Made by a program: the position numbers and the translations under genes. The notes under the pieces were generated by a model that made no database searches, was not told where the DNA came from, and was given only the letters and a program-made list of their open reading frames with translations. From Malurus cyaneus samueli (Eukaryota > Chordata > Aves > Passeriformes > Maluridae), in NCBI GenBank assembly GCA_009741485.1, contig CM019217.1, positions 44,612,873 through 44,676,872 of the forward strand: a DNA stretch of 64,000 bases, written 5' to 3'. Positions 24,271 to 37,218 of the stretch are shown in pieces (within the stretch, counting starts at the first letter, position 1; every line of letters begins with the position of its first letter).

Positions 24271-27200
24271 AGAACCACAGGCAGTTTTGGGGATTTTGCA
24301 TCACAAATCTTTCAGAATGTAGCAATGGACAATGCAAGATCTGCTTCAGACATGGTATCGCCTTAGCAGGCTATGTCTGCTTAGAGAAGCAGTATTGTTT
24401 CAAGCCCACAGTCAAACAGAACCTGGAACCCAGAGGAAGCTGAGCCAGCCAATCAGATAGCAACACCATTATTGTAACTTATGAAAATATATTGTGATCA
24501 AGCCACTGATATTTTTTTTTTTGTTTTAACATGCTATGCTGATCCTTGAAAAAGTAAGGAGTAGAATCCAAAGAACAATCTCACCTGAAGCCCTGGAAAT
24601 CATGGAGCGTCTCTTCAATGAATACATTTCCAAACACAGATATCCCCCACGAAGACAAACAGGAAAATAAGATTTGAATAATTAAGCTTAAATCACACAT
24701 AGCCAACCTACAGAATAACTGCCTGGAGAGAGTGGTGAAAATTATCTCCTTGACAGCAGCAGATGAAATTACAAACTATCTTGACCACAATCCGCAACTT
24801 TGGAGATTCCAACTGGACAGAAGGAAAAGCACATTACCAATTTGTGTCCTAGAGCTGCTACATTTATGCTAGAGGATCAACATGTTTCCTGGTCAACCAA
24901 CTTTTACCCAAAGTGCAGACATTAATGCCACCAACCTTTCTGTCAACACTGAATTTCGACCTATTGGATTCAACAGGCCAAACATCTCCAACTGAAATAA
25001 GTTTTTAAAAAAAGAAATACCTTACAGCAAAATCTCAATTTGCATAAGACCCCCAAAACCTGTACTGATTTGCTCTGAAATTTTTTTGTGCAGGGGATGA
25101 AAGCAAAAAGAGGTAGAGATTGAAATAGGGAGCATGTCACCCTTTCTACATACATAATATCCTGTGAAGTTACCACAAAAAGGGATTTGCAGGTCTGAGC
25201 TGTCATTGCATAACATTTCAAAGCCACAGTCTTCTTTCTGTGCTTCCCTTCCAGCCCAGATCTGTAAGTTTCCCACTTAGAAAAGGAAAACCCAGGGCCC
25301 TCTATTTGTAGCTACACACTGTGCCTGCAGTCAAACTGTCAACATCTAAACACTCATGTAAACAGGTACATATTTTAATTCTTTCTCCCACAGGCATAAT
25401 AAGTATTATTAATACTAGGGCAGACAGCAGATTTTTAAAAGGCTTTAGTTATATCAATAGTAAGTTTGAATGGTTTTTTAGTCTGCTGTAGTAAGGCAGT
25501 AAAATATAATAGCCTCTTAACTGACACATTGTTATCAGTCTTATTATGGCTTTCTTCATGCCTGTCAGTGGATTATGGTAATTTTTTTAGTCACGGATCT
25601 AATCAAAGTAGAAGACTCTGAGCTACTGACAGCTCAGGAGAGATATAACTGCTTACATAATACTGTCATGAAATTCTAACACAGGCAGAAACTTCAGCAT
25701 CTCTCCAGTTCAACTCTCCTCCTAGTTAAACAAAGCAACTTTTAGAACAATAAGGGTTTTTTTATGCCAAAGGAACAAAGAAAATTCAATAGTTTCTCTC
25801 AAATTACGACAGTATTCATAAGAAGAAACATTATACTTCTAGGCAGCTGGTGGGGCGCAGTTTAGAGATGGCTTTGTAATCAGTAAACTTTGTGATAGTG
25901 TAAACTTATCCTAATATATTTACCTGTCCAAAACACCCCTTCTGCTTATTTCTGAAGAACTGGTCAAATTAAACCATTACGCCACATGGGAAAACTCCTT
26001 CATAACACTGAAACACCACTTTCTCATTTGAGCAAGCAAGGTGAATTTATTTTTTTCTTTGAATAACCAAGGAAGAGCTTGGTGCAAGCATTACACAGTG
26101 GCTTAGAAGGGGAGCAGTCAGGACTGCACAGACTTGCAGGGTGTGCAGCGTGTCTGAGCAGGCATGGAACAGAGATATAACCACAGTGCTGGATTGTATT
26201 GTGTGGACATACCTGTGTTCCTCAAGCTTTATGGGTTTCTACTGAAATAGATACAAGCACAGAGAAGATCCTAACATCAAAAACCTTACAGGGCATAAAT
26301 CTTTTTCATTCAAAAAAACAGCTTCCAGTGTAATTTGAACTGAACTTGAGGGCTGTAGATTGAAAGCTGAATTGATGTAGAGATTTACAGTGTACACAAA
26401 ACACTGCATAAAGGCAGTTCACATCAGCTCTCCAGAAGTGAGAAAGTAGAGGAGCTTTCACTTTCCATTCTCCTCAGGTCTACCTCACATGCCAGCAGCA
26501 GTAATGGTCAGTGACCCACTGTATCAATCACTACAATCACTTAATATATTTCAAATTGGCTACTGAAGAATGAGTTTATACTGGTGCTTGAATCACAGAT
26601 GATAAGAGCTTGAAGAACTAACCTGGAAGTAAAGGACTGACTTAAGAATATAAGCCTGAAATCCCATCTACTACTCTGTCTACTGAACACTAAATTTAGT
26701 AAGGGGCAAAAAAGACAAACCAACCAACCAAAAACAAAACAAAAAAGAAACAAAACAAAACAAACATAAAACCCCACACCAAAAACCCAAAGAAACAAAA
26801 AAAACCCACCCAAACCAACAAAATAAAAAACAAAACCCAAAAACCCCCACCAAAAACCCCAAAACAGCAATCCAGGAAAGTAACACCTGCTTCTTCACTG
26901 CTGTGGGAAAAAAAGAACAACAAATTCTAGAAGGTAGTTAGGAACGTTGCCACAGGCTGGAGTTCATTCATTTTCTTTTTGCATATAAAACCAGCTTGTT
27001 AGTGTCCTTGATTTGATGGTGACATTCCTTCAATAAAATAATTCCCTGCTTTCCTCATGAATGTGTTGGATGTCAGAACACAGGGTCTCAGGCACAGGAA
27101 CCTATGACAGAACCTGTTCACAAGATGCAGCCATTCCTTAAAATGACTACTATGAATCAGTCTGAAAAGAGACCTTTTACATTTGAGTATTTCCAAGCCT

Positions 27201-30200
27201 TCTCTTTGTCCTTCAACCATTTTTTATTTCACTTATAGAGAGCTTAAAAAAGCCAAAATCAAAAACAAGCATGGGCAAACTAAGGATTTGATCTCCACAT
27301 AAAATAGCACAAGCAGGTACTGAAAGTGCTGCTCTATACTACCTTTCTATTATCCACAATATTACAAATCATACCCAAAGAACATCTTTATACAGAAATG
27401 CAAAACACTTAGAAAACAATTTGGATTTTTTTTATTGTGTGCAAGCTGAGAGAGTTTTATTTTTTTAAAATCTGCTTAAATTCCTGGCTACTTCAGTGGT
27501 CGCAGTATTATCTATCAAGTATAATAAGAACTCCACAGAGCTTCATGAGTCATAGTATTGCATACAAAGCCAACTGATGTCAAGGTGAAATATTATCTTC
27601 TCATTGACTTTTAAGGGTTTTGACTCAAGCCTATAGCAAAAGACATGAAGTGAAGCAATACAGAAACACTTGAAATAAAGTAAAACCACTTCTTAAGTTA
27701 AAGACAAATTATTATACGATACAGAATCTCCAGCACTTAGTGCTTATCCTTGTGGGATTTAATGCTATTTTCTATAGTTTCTACTCTGCAATGAACTAAG
27801 GTTATCAGCAACAAAGATTTCTATAAGACATTTCACCCTGCTTTTGCAAATCCTTAATCTTTTCCACCAGATTTTGTTATAGACTTCAATCTTATCCATC
27901 CTTTTTAGCAGCATACTAAATTCAGAAACTACAGATTCAAGCTTTAGCATAAGCAAGTCAAAGTGTAACTTGAGGGCAGAAAGCAGTGAAATCCAAAATA
28001 TTTTCAGAATATAAGATATACAGGGCTAGCTTTTGTGGCTGAAGACGAGGTGTTGCAGTGGGGCTCAAATTATATAGGTAGAAAATACCAATTACCTTCT
28101 ACTAAAATGCTACTTTTTAGCATCTGGGTCTCAGAATTTACTGGGGGAATGGGAGAGGGTCTAGTTCTTCAGTAACCAAGTTCAAAACTGACCAGCACTA
28201 CACAACATGAATTCTAATTAGTGTTAATGAAGCATGTTAAAAGTAGTTTTCAATTGGTCAATGATAGGCTCTGGGCAAATACTGCATGAGCTTTTTTAAT
28301 TTATTGGTTTTTAAATGCTTTTCCTTGTCAACAAGAAAACCTATCCAAACTGAAAGAAACTTTTTCAAAGCTCATATCAATACTCATCTTCTGTTAATTG
28401 CTATAAAATTCCACTTCATTAACATATGATAGAAATACTGTTATAACTAATACCACAGATTAGTTAGTGCCCAGGAGTGATAAGTGAGATATCAATAGCA
28501 GCAAGCATTGTTCTTCTAACTGAAAGCCACAGCAAATGCCAAAACTGAAAAACACTGAGATCTGGGGTTATCAGCGATAATACAGTCATGTGCCACGCTG
28601 TAACACTAATTGCAATTTCTGCTCTGACCATGCCATGCCTCTATCTTTTAATTACACTGTCCAGTCTGGCACTTCAGTGTATGCAAAATAATGCATTGAA
28701 GTACAACAGAATGCCAGCTTGACCAACAAGTTCTGTCACTGCACAGCAAATGCAGTAAAAGAAACGTTTTTAGTTTGCTTTCCCCATGTGCCAATCTCTG
28801 TATTCCCAGTGATAGGCTTCCTGTTGGGGGAATGTGATAATTTAAGGTGCTGGAAGGTTTAGCTGATGGCAAAACATATATTTCTCATCACCGCAGCAAG
28901 GACAGCTGCCAATTGCAATACTCATTCTGAGCCATGCCCTTTAAAGAAAAGTTCTGTAACAGGGAATTTTTAAGTATTTGGCCAGTTATTTCTCACTCTA
29001 CTCTGCTACCACCCTCAAAGGCTCTGTTTGTAAAATTGGCAGAGAGTAGGCAATATAATTTATGCTGATTTGGGCCCAATAAAGGAGCAAAAGCTAGCAG
29101 AAAGAGCTGAGAGGGGAAAGGTATACAAATTAAATATGGATTACTTGACATCAACTTCCACTAATGTATTCAGGGGATTCAAGATTTACTCCTAAGGGAT
29201 TGAGGCTTCAGGGTTTTTTTGTTTGTCTTGGGGGTTTTAGTGGAGAGGGGTGTTCTTTTGTTTAAGTATTCTATTGTTGGTTTCTTGAGTTAAGGTTCAG
29301 TAACACAGATCATTCTGCTTTGAAGGTCACTAGATAAGGACATGACACTAGAGTGTTTTTCTTCCTGCTGTTTTCCCTGTACAGTGCAGCTAAAATAACA
29401 ACATCATCATGTGCTATTTAGTGGAATTGAATCAATTATATCAGATGCTGTGTTGTGCTCAAATACATGAAGCCAAATAATGAGCATTTGGCTTATTGTT
29501 CATCCTTTTCAGGAAATTTGGTCTTGTGGGAAATTGGAAACCAAAACAAAACACCGTGTTATAGCCTGTGGGGAGTGCTTGTGCTCCAAAAATATGATAA
29601 ATACCATTGTCTTTCATTGTGGAGGTATCCCCCACCAACACAGGCTACTGCTGATGGCAGGCACAGAATGAGCCACCTGTATGCCACACAACAGATTTCT
29701 GAACAACACCACTTTTAGAGAGCCAGAAGTACCAGGCCACAGATGGTGCTTTAAAAATCATTACTAGGGCAATTTGTTGCAGCTCACCTCAATCTTTATT
29801 GTAGCAATTATGCAATAATATATGCAAATCAGACACCGTATTTTACAATAGCCATGGTTCTTTTTCACAAAATCCACGGGATCGCAATCATAAGAGTAAA
29901 AGGATTAATAATCCACACCATTGTCTCTTGAGCCTGCATCACCTCCTCATATCTGAGGATCAGCTGGACAGTGCCAGTCAAGATGGCAGACATCCTGGTT
30001 CCTAGGGAGGGCTCAAAATAACATATTTTTAATGATGAAGTATGTGGATTGAAACACCCACATCACTGAGAGAGGAGAAAGTGCTTTCAATTTTGGACAG
30101 TTCCTAGACTCCTGTGACAACTTGGACCACTTCAACCTTTTCTCTTCAGTTTTGCTGTTTGCTTGTGGTGGTGGTTTTTCTTTTTTTAATTCCCTGCTTA

Positions 30201-31319
30201 TAGGATTTAAAAACTTGTGGCTGTTATTTTTAAAGTCAAGCCTCTGAACAAAATCTATGTATGCTATGATCTGAGAGGAGATCATATTCTTCCCATCTAG
30301 TCAATTGAGTTTGCACCACAATGGTTTCTCAAGCACTTTGGGCACAGGAGCCCTTACAATCTGTTTATCATAGGCAGTTCAAGTATGCCAGCCAGGTGGG
30401 CTACAAAAACTTGGGTTCATTACAATTCTCTTTGCTAAACATTTTCATCACTCTCTTGTTTTCCATAAAAGAATTTATTCTCTCTAAAACCAGCTCTTTA
30501 TACCCATGCACTTACTAACACTCAAATCTACACTTATATTTCAATCCTATAAGGGAACATTCTAAAAATGAAATGGCAGGAAAAAAGGGTTGAAAAGGTC
30601 ATCACATCTCTAAAATTCTATTTGCTTCTGGAATTCTGACAGACAGTTTTGGACCTGACAGGACAAACCATGCTGGGGTTGCTCCACAAAATTTTGCAAT
30701 CACCACCACTGCCTGTGAGACTATTGTAAGTTTGCAGAGATTTTCAAAACAAGACTCCTCTTTCAACTGTTTCAGAGCATGGGGAAAAGAAAAAGAAAGA
30801 ACATACTACTCAAAAGAGAAATCTTAATGTGTTATTGAAAAGTCCATTAGATTTAAATACCAGGAAAATTCCCTTGAGAAGACTGACTTGCCATCTAATT
30901 TTTTTTCAATTGCCATCATTAAAATTATATCTGTATTGCAAATATTTCTCTTACATGAAAATTAATGGAACCTGCCTTCTCTCAAGCAGAACAATTAGTT
31001 CATTCAGAAAACATGCCTAACTTCTAACAGCAGTTGGAAAATGTTTATACCATAGATTTATACATTAGGCCAGAATAATTAAATGCTCAAAGCAGACAAT
31101 GGAGGATATCTTGCTAGGTATCACTTCTGTTGGAAGAATCTGGTGGTTACATTGGATCACAAATATCAATTTAGTAATAGTTTCTTTGTTTTAGTACCAT
31201 ACAATAAAAAAAGTAGATGTGCCATTTACAGGAAGAAATACACACTGAAAGATAAATCTCTGTTCAGCACCAGTTGAGCTAGAATTCCCATCAAGGTATG
31301 GGAAATACCATAGGAAACA
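24271..31319. other. intergenic, no gene recognised
   Basis: AT-rich DNA without a supported exon. It includes an A/C-rich low-complexity tract at 26703-26872 and a G/T-rich patch near 29210-29275. A block near 25690-25745 has weak CR1-like flavour but is too short to call. A repeat-free AT-rich stretch at 28.2-28.5 kb is a candidate conserved noncoding element only by appearance. Confidence 0.65.
26703..26872 (+). repeat. A/C-rich low-complexity tract
   Basis: The segment consists almost entirely of A and C (AAACAAAAC, AAACCCCAC, CCAAAAACCC and similar blocks). The minus-strand frames across it translate into long Phe/Gly/Trp/Leu runs, which are artefacts of composition and not proteins. 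Similar tracts recur at 39079 and 39878 on the same strand. Confidence 0.9.
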
Positions 31320-31345
31320 CCTAGGTTTTTCAAGAAAAACCTAGG
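31320..31345. repeat. perfect inverted repeat, 11-bp arms, 4-nt loop
   Basis: Left arm CCTAGGTTTTT (31320-31330), loop CAAG, right arm AAAAACCTAGG (31335-31345). It lies immediately before a CR1-like fragment, about 190 bp from a second, longer palindrome. No known element end is recognised. Confidence 0.85.
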
Positions 31346-31348
31346 CCA

Positions 31349-31520
31349 CATGGAGAGAGTTCAGAGAAGAACAGAGATCAGGAACTTAAAAAATATCAGA
31401 TGGGAAGCAAGACAGACACAGGACTATTTAGCTTTAAGAGATCAAAGGAAATGTACTAGTGAGAGTCTTACTGATTGTAAAGGACTGCTGTAAAGAGGAA
31501 GGGATTCATTTCTTCTGCTT
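31349..31520 (+). mobile_element. probable old CR1 LINE fragment
   Basis: Blocks resembling older CR1: ATGGAGAGAGTTCAGAGAAGAACAGAGATC, then GACTATTTAGCTTTAAGAGA, TCTTACTGATTGTAAAGGACTGCTGTAAAGAGGAAGGGA. Their order is that of the CR1 C-terminal reverse-transcriptase region in + orientation. It is heavily diverged with no open frame. Moderate certainty. Confidence 0.5.
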
Positions 31521-31535
31521 ATTCACTATGGACAG

Positions 31536-31560
31536 GTGATTAAGATGTCATCTTAATCAC
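31536..31560. repeat. perfect 25-bp palindrome, 12-bp arms, 1-nt spacer
   Basis: Left arm GTGATTAAGATG (31536-31547), spacer T, right arm CATCTTAATCAC (31549-31560). It is followed without a gap by a G-rich run. It could form a cruciform or bind a dimeric protein, but no specific site is recognised. Confidence 0.9.
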
Positions 31561-31581
31561 GGGGGGGAAAGGGGGGAAGGG
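31561..31581 (+). repeat. G-run cluster, G-quadruplex-capable
   Basis: G7-AAA-G6-AA-GGG directly abuts the palindrome. Splitting the long runs gives four or more GGG blocks with short loops, which meets the usual G-quadruplex pattern on the + strand. Confidence 0.75.
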
Positions 31582-32927
31582 TTTGTAGCAAACAATATTT
31601 TGTATTAGAGAAGATAGTGAAAGACTAAAAACAGTAGGAGATACCTACTGCCAGTGGCCCCTGAGAACAGGTTAGACAAACCCCTGTCAAGAACACCATC
31701 AGAGCACAGGCCCAGACACAGATGACTTCATGTGGTTCAAGAGAATCTCCTGATTTCCTGCATACTCTTTTTCCTATTGAAAGCGTTTTGCAGAATGTAT
31801 CTGTTACACCCATCTCCACTTTATGGCCTAGGGTAGTACAAGTGTTCACTCACTCACTGAAAGCCGTAGCAAGAACTGCTAGGTATGAGGACTAAAAAAA
31901 TAATGCCTAGTTTTAGTTGAAATAAAGTCTATTGGATTAGAAAAAAACTGTAGGATTTGTTGGGGAAAAAAGTAATATAAAGAATGAAGTAACAAGAAGT
32001 ACAATTCACTATGAGGTTACTTGAGGGCTAGTAAAGGCCTGAGAATATTCTTCCTAAACCAAACCTCTGCATTGCTAGGGCTAAGAAGCAATACATCAGA
32101 CTTGCCAACTTATGCAGTATACTGTGCCTTATTTTGCTTTCAAAAAATTTGAAAAGCTTTGTAAATTCTAGAAGGACATACACAGCACCTAGCACATGCA
32201 CTTACTAATTGTACTTAGGGACCGAAATAAAGAACTTTAAGAAAAAGAAATTTCGAAAGTAACAAAGCAAGAACACAGCAGTATTGGTATGCTCTATCCT
32301 TTTCTGTGTTCATTTGTCAAATAAATCACTATATCAAACAGATAATCTGACTTCCTTCTCAAAGTGTTTAAGAATTTGTCCATCCCTTATACATGATTTA
32401 GCAGCTCTAGCATTTATTCAAGGAGGTGGTGGCAGAGAAGCAAGACTTAAGGAAAAGGTGTATCAATGGATAGCACAGCAGCACTAATAAGTATGGAGAC
32501 AGATGGTGCAAATACTTTTGTAATAAATAATATTTATTAGAAGCATTGCATGGAGGCAAGAAGTCTCTGGGGGTCTATAAAAATACCTGTTGCACCACTG
32601 CACTGATTAACCTCTTACTTCAAGTATATTATCTATCTTCCAGTAAGAACTGAAAAACAACAGGATTCCTACTGCTCTAGTAGGATGAACATTACAAAAT
32701 TTCAGGCAGCTGCATACAACAAACCTGGCAAGTGAATCAATATTATAGCTGGACTGCTACTTACGCTTATTTTATTTTGATAATACAGAGCAAGTCTGGC
32801 CTCTCCAGGAGCAGCTGAGCCACAAAGGTGGAGACGTTGCATTTTAGGGGATTTGGGGTTCAGGAGGAACAATTTCATCCCATTCCTTTCCCTGACAAAG
32901 GTTAATTAATGACCCCCTCTTCCCTGC

Positions 32928-32968
32928 AGGATCACTGAATCCTTTAGGGTGGAAAAGATATGGGATTT
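32928..32968 (-). mobile_element. possible CR1 3' tail remnant
   Basis: On the + strand the sequence GGATCACTGAATCCTTTAGG, then GTGGAAAAGATATGGGAT, resembles the reverse complement of a CR1 3' terminus. Only about 40 bp match, so this is tentative. Confidence 0.35.
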
Positions 32969-33284
32969 TGGGGGATGTTGTGTTTGGGGTAATGCTGGTT
33001 TTAAACAAAACTTATTAAAATTCATTTAATTTTGAACCCCCACACCTGAAGTCCAACGGGATTTGTCAGGGACATAAAGAACTTAAAACTAAATAAACTG
33101 GAAATAAAAACAGTTTGGTGACAGAGGCCTCCTTTTCCTAAGAAATGAGATTGAAGATGTGACAGCATCAAAAACTTATATCCCAAGGTACAGGGACAAT
33201 TCAGCAGCTCCCAGGGCTTATTTCACATATAAAATATGCCAAATTTCAGTCCCATGCAGCCAAAAAAAAGGCAAGTTAATTCAG

Positions 33285-33328
33285 ATCAATATAAAATCTT
33301 ATATTGATTTTATATAAAATCTTATATT
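33285..33328. repeat. AT-rich inverted and direct repeats
   Basis: A 17-bp word starting ATATAAAATC occurs exactly at 33289-33305 and 33312-33328, 23 bp apart. The first copy sits inside an inverted repeat with arms ATCAATATAA and TTATATTGAT around AATC. Probably a slippage product in AT-rich DNA. Confidence 0.8.
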
Positions 33329-35553
33329 TATTTTATATATATTGAATCTATACATTTTAAGCATAGTTTTGTTTAATGGTTCAAGATACATGTGTTCACT
33401 TGATTAAATAGTCTCTGTGTGTGTGAAATCTTATGGGAATCTTTGTATCAGTCAAGGAATTATCCAGGATAGAAAGGACTAAAGGTCTGATCCAAAAATA
33501 TTTTTTCCTCCATTCTTGAGATAAATTACAGAATAAGGTAACAATTATAGTCCAATACTATTATCAGCTTATAAAACTTCAACTACTTTTGTGAAGGACA
33601 GGGTCAAATAATATATTCATAAAGAGTAGTAATTTACACCTCAGTCTCACCGATTTAAGGGACAAGCGTGAGGCACAGAATAAGCAAAGAGCTTAATTCT
33701 ACTGCTGGAGTGACTGTAGAAGCAGCACAACTGGAATCCTAGACAGGATGGCAAAAGCTCAACCATACCTAAGCCAGTCCCCCAGCACAAACCTCCCCTC
33801 TGTGGTGGCTGGTGCCAATACAGCAGAGCACAGGCACGTGCCTTGCTCCCTGCTGCAGGAAAGGTGCTGTTTACACCTGGCACACAGGTGGAGAACACGG
33901 CTGATACAGCAAAAGCTTCCTGCCCCCAGGAGCTGATAGCAGAGGTAACAATGCTTCTATCACCTAGCAGAGACTCAATTGGTGACCATATTCAGGTTGG
34001 GTCAGACTATAAGAGGCTGTTTATTTCTCTCCTGACTAAAACGGGAAGAACAGACAGGGCACTCACTTCCCCGCTCACAAAAAATTTCCCTAAAGGCCCA
34101 TATACACATGTATATGTACACACATTTCAGTAAACCACATTTCCTCTGCTGACTATATTTTCTCTCCATTTCAATTCCAGCCTAGTTGAATTGGTCGTCA
34201 GTCACTGTTTGGCTAACCCTGACTTGTCCCAATATGCAAATTAGACTTCTCACCCTTACTTTAATTCCCTAGAGTGGTATTGTTCCTGTATGTAAATAAT
34301 TTTACTACTTATTACATGGACAATGAATCCAGACCTGGGTGTTTGCCTATGCTAATAAATGCATAACAATGAAATGTAGATAATTAAATACTAGTGCTAA
34401 TACAGTGACATGAGATAGGAAGTACAGTGAGAGTTCTAAATTTTACTAATGATGCATTTATGAAACATAAGGACAAACTGTGAAATTGAAGGTTAAAACC
34501 TTTAAATCTTGACATCAAAACCAAATATACAACATGCAATACACAGTTATTGCACTACACAGCAGCAATTGCTGAGGCAAGTCAGTAGTCCAAGCAGGAT
34601 GCAGCCCAAGCCATCAGGCACTGCATTCACCAGTTTACTTCCAGGCAGAGCAGCAGATGCAGTCCATTCACAAAATCCTCTCCCCAGTGAACAAACTTTC
34701 TGGACTGAATACCAATTTTGACTACATTCACCTAGCTTCAACCATACCACAGCTCTGTTTACTGCCACTGATTGAAGGGAGGAAACATTCAGCCATGCTA
34801 CACTTCACCAGCACGCAGAACTATTGAGAAGCAGCATTACTTTGGTTTTAAATTACATTTTAATGCAATAGTATTTAACCTATTTCTCCGAAGTCCAGGA
34901 TTATCAACACTCAAAGAAACAACAGTGTTTTATTTCTTCAGTCAAAACCATACCACCTCTTCAGCTTTTTCAACTTTGTGACAATCTGCTTATAACTGCA
35001 ATATCTGAAGAGGCTTTTCTAACTGAAAAGCCTCACAGATTTATTGCTTTTCTGAAGGCCCCTTTCTAGGCCCCCAATATATTTCTTTTGCATAGGTAAT
35101 CTATGGCCTCTGAAATTAAGGCCACTGGAGTTTTGTTTCTTTGATGCTTTGCTGTCCTTGGAATGGAGCTTGGGCAAGCTTTCTTACCTCAGCTAAGAAA
35201 AATTACTCTAGAACTTGTATGCATGTGTATTATTGGTCAGCAGTTATCCCATTATCTGCACCAAAACAGAGGCAAACAGAAGTATACCTTGCAACACTGT
35301 GCTTTTTGCAGTTATTTTCTCACATACATGCAATGATGCAAGAGGAAACAATGTGAGCCTGAATCCAGAGCTAGTGATGAAAAAAAAAGGTAAGAAACAT
35401 TGCCATAAAATCTGGATGGGAGATTTATATTAGTATTATCCTCTAGATAATTCCACAGTGGGATATGAAAGTCAATATATAAAGGGATTTTCAGCTCTTA
35501 CAAAATTAATCTCAGAGAAATAAACCAATGGACAAATACTGAAGGTCAATTTC

Positions 35554-35575
35554 TTTTTTTTTTTTTTTTTTTTTT
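35554..35575 (+). repeat. poly(T) run
   Basis: About 22 consecutive T. It could be the poly(A) tail of a minus-strand retrocopy, but the sequence to its right has no recognisable gene content, so it is annotated only as a homopolymer. Confidence 0.85.
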
Positions 35576-37208
35576 CCAAATAAGCAAGTAGATAAATAGC
35601 ATTAGACAAGCCTTGTTTAGGCAGCATTAAGTTAATGGTACTTAAATAGCAGTGTGTTGAATAGCCATACTCAGAAGTCTTAGAGAAGACAGCATTTCTT
35701 GGCATCTTTGGTAGGTTATGGTGGAGGGTCTTCTCCAGAGTGCAGAGCTTCTGGGAAAGTGAAACTAAACAGTCTGGGAAAAAGAATTGCTGCTGCTTAC
35801 AGACTGCATTGTTGGGTGGCAGTAACGAGGCTTGGTGATTGAAATACGCTGGGCTCACTTGTCAATCCTAAAAATCCAAGTAATTTTTAAAAGCTTTCAA
35901 TTATCTATCTCAACATGTATTTTTCTGGCCTAGGTTGGCTTACCCTCCATCTCATGTTAGTGGCTTCCAGCCATTGCAAGGGAATGCAAGGTGTAGAATA
36001 AACAAACAATCGAAACATGTGGGATGATACAGCTCGATATCCATGTCTGAAACCCACTGTCAAGATCCAGTTAAAGCTTAAGTGTCAATTCAGATAAAGG
36101 AATCAAAAGAACTCAGAAGTTGTGGAGTACTGACTAGAAAGAGTCAAGTCTGTGTGAGTGTCCATGTGAATTTAAGGGAGTTTGTGGTTTGTGGAGTGCT
36201 GCTCCATCAATGCACTCAGCTTGGGGGAATTGACTTGTGAGAATGGACAGAAGAGGCAGGAAGTCCAGTGGAACTATTCCAGATTTTCTGTAATTTCTTG
36301 CTTCTATATCTCTCTGAGAGGAAAGAGAGAGAATAGCTACAAGAAACTTCTGTGTAGCAGCCAAGAACTCCAACGGTTCAGCTATGTTCTGGCCCAGTCC
36401 CATTCCTACCAGAAACATTTCTGTGCAAGTGAGAAACAGGATGGATGGCAGAGAGGAAACACAGTCTACCTTCACTATCATACATCTTATTGAATTTGCC
36501 TCACTAATACCTGGGCAGATCGTGTAAATTACCTGCCCAGGGCCTAGTAATTTTGGTCTCTAGAGTTTACAGTTTGTTATAAACACTAGCTTGATTAATC
36601 ATGTGGCAGCTCCCTAGCCTTGCTCTGTTCACTCAGAGGATAAGCACAAGATACTCATTTTTTAAGGTTCTTTTTAAAAAGCTTCTAGAGGTCCATCTTT
36701 AATGCACTTTATGAATTCATTCCTAAAATCCAAACACCTGACCAATTGAAGCAGGTTACAGATGCCCTTGAACCCTTTGAATAATAACAGTATGCTCCTG
36801 ACTTGGTTTATTCCCGCTTCTTTCAAGAGCGGTAAATCAACAGCTTCCATTAGCAGCTGAAAATTCCTAGTGCCAACCTGGGATCTCAAAGATTCAATTC
36901 TCCATGCTCTCATCATACTTACTTTATAGCATTCATAAGAGTTAGTAGTTCAGTATCTTGCAATTTTAAGTTACATTTTGATTTTTGAGATTTCATTTTA
37001 AAGTCCCAGCTTTGGAAGTCTGGAAGTTTCACGAGAAACCACACACCTAAATTTGACTTTATACTGCGAATTACAGTGAGCTTAAAGAAAAACTGAGAAT
37101 ATTAATCTTACCAGTTTGGAAAAAATAGAAGCCAAGTAACATTTACTACTGCTTCAAAAAAATAGCCTCACATCCCCCCTATTTAAAGTCAGTATTGTTA
37201 TGTGAATT

Positions 37209-37218
37209 GGGGGGGGGG
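37209..37218 (+). repeat. poly(G) run
   Basis: Ten consecutive G in AT-rich surroundings. Prone to sequencing-length error. Confidence 0.8.

Noticed and set aside
25690..25745. Weak CR1-like block
   Set aside because: Similarity is limited to short common words and could not be ordered into a CR1 structure.
25848..25870. CTGGTGGGGCGCAG as a CTCF site
   Set aside because: Several mismatches to the core and no supporting context.
26541..26923. Overlapping minus-strand frames with hydrophobic Phe/Gly/Trp-rich products resembling membrane proteins
   Set aside because: They translate an A/C-rich low-complexity tract, so the hydrophobicity is a by-product of GTTTT/GGGTTT codons.
35472..35858. 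Minus-strand frame with a poly-Lys run, possible retrocopy with a poly(A) tail
   Set aside because: The Lys run is the T22 homopolymer. The flanking sequence matches no gene I recognise, and CR1-driven genomes rarely generate poly(A) retrocopies.
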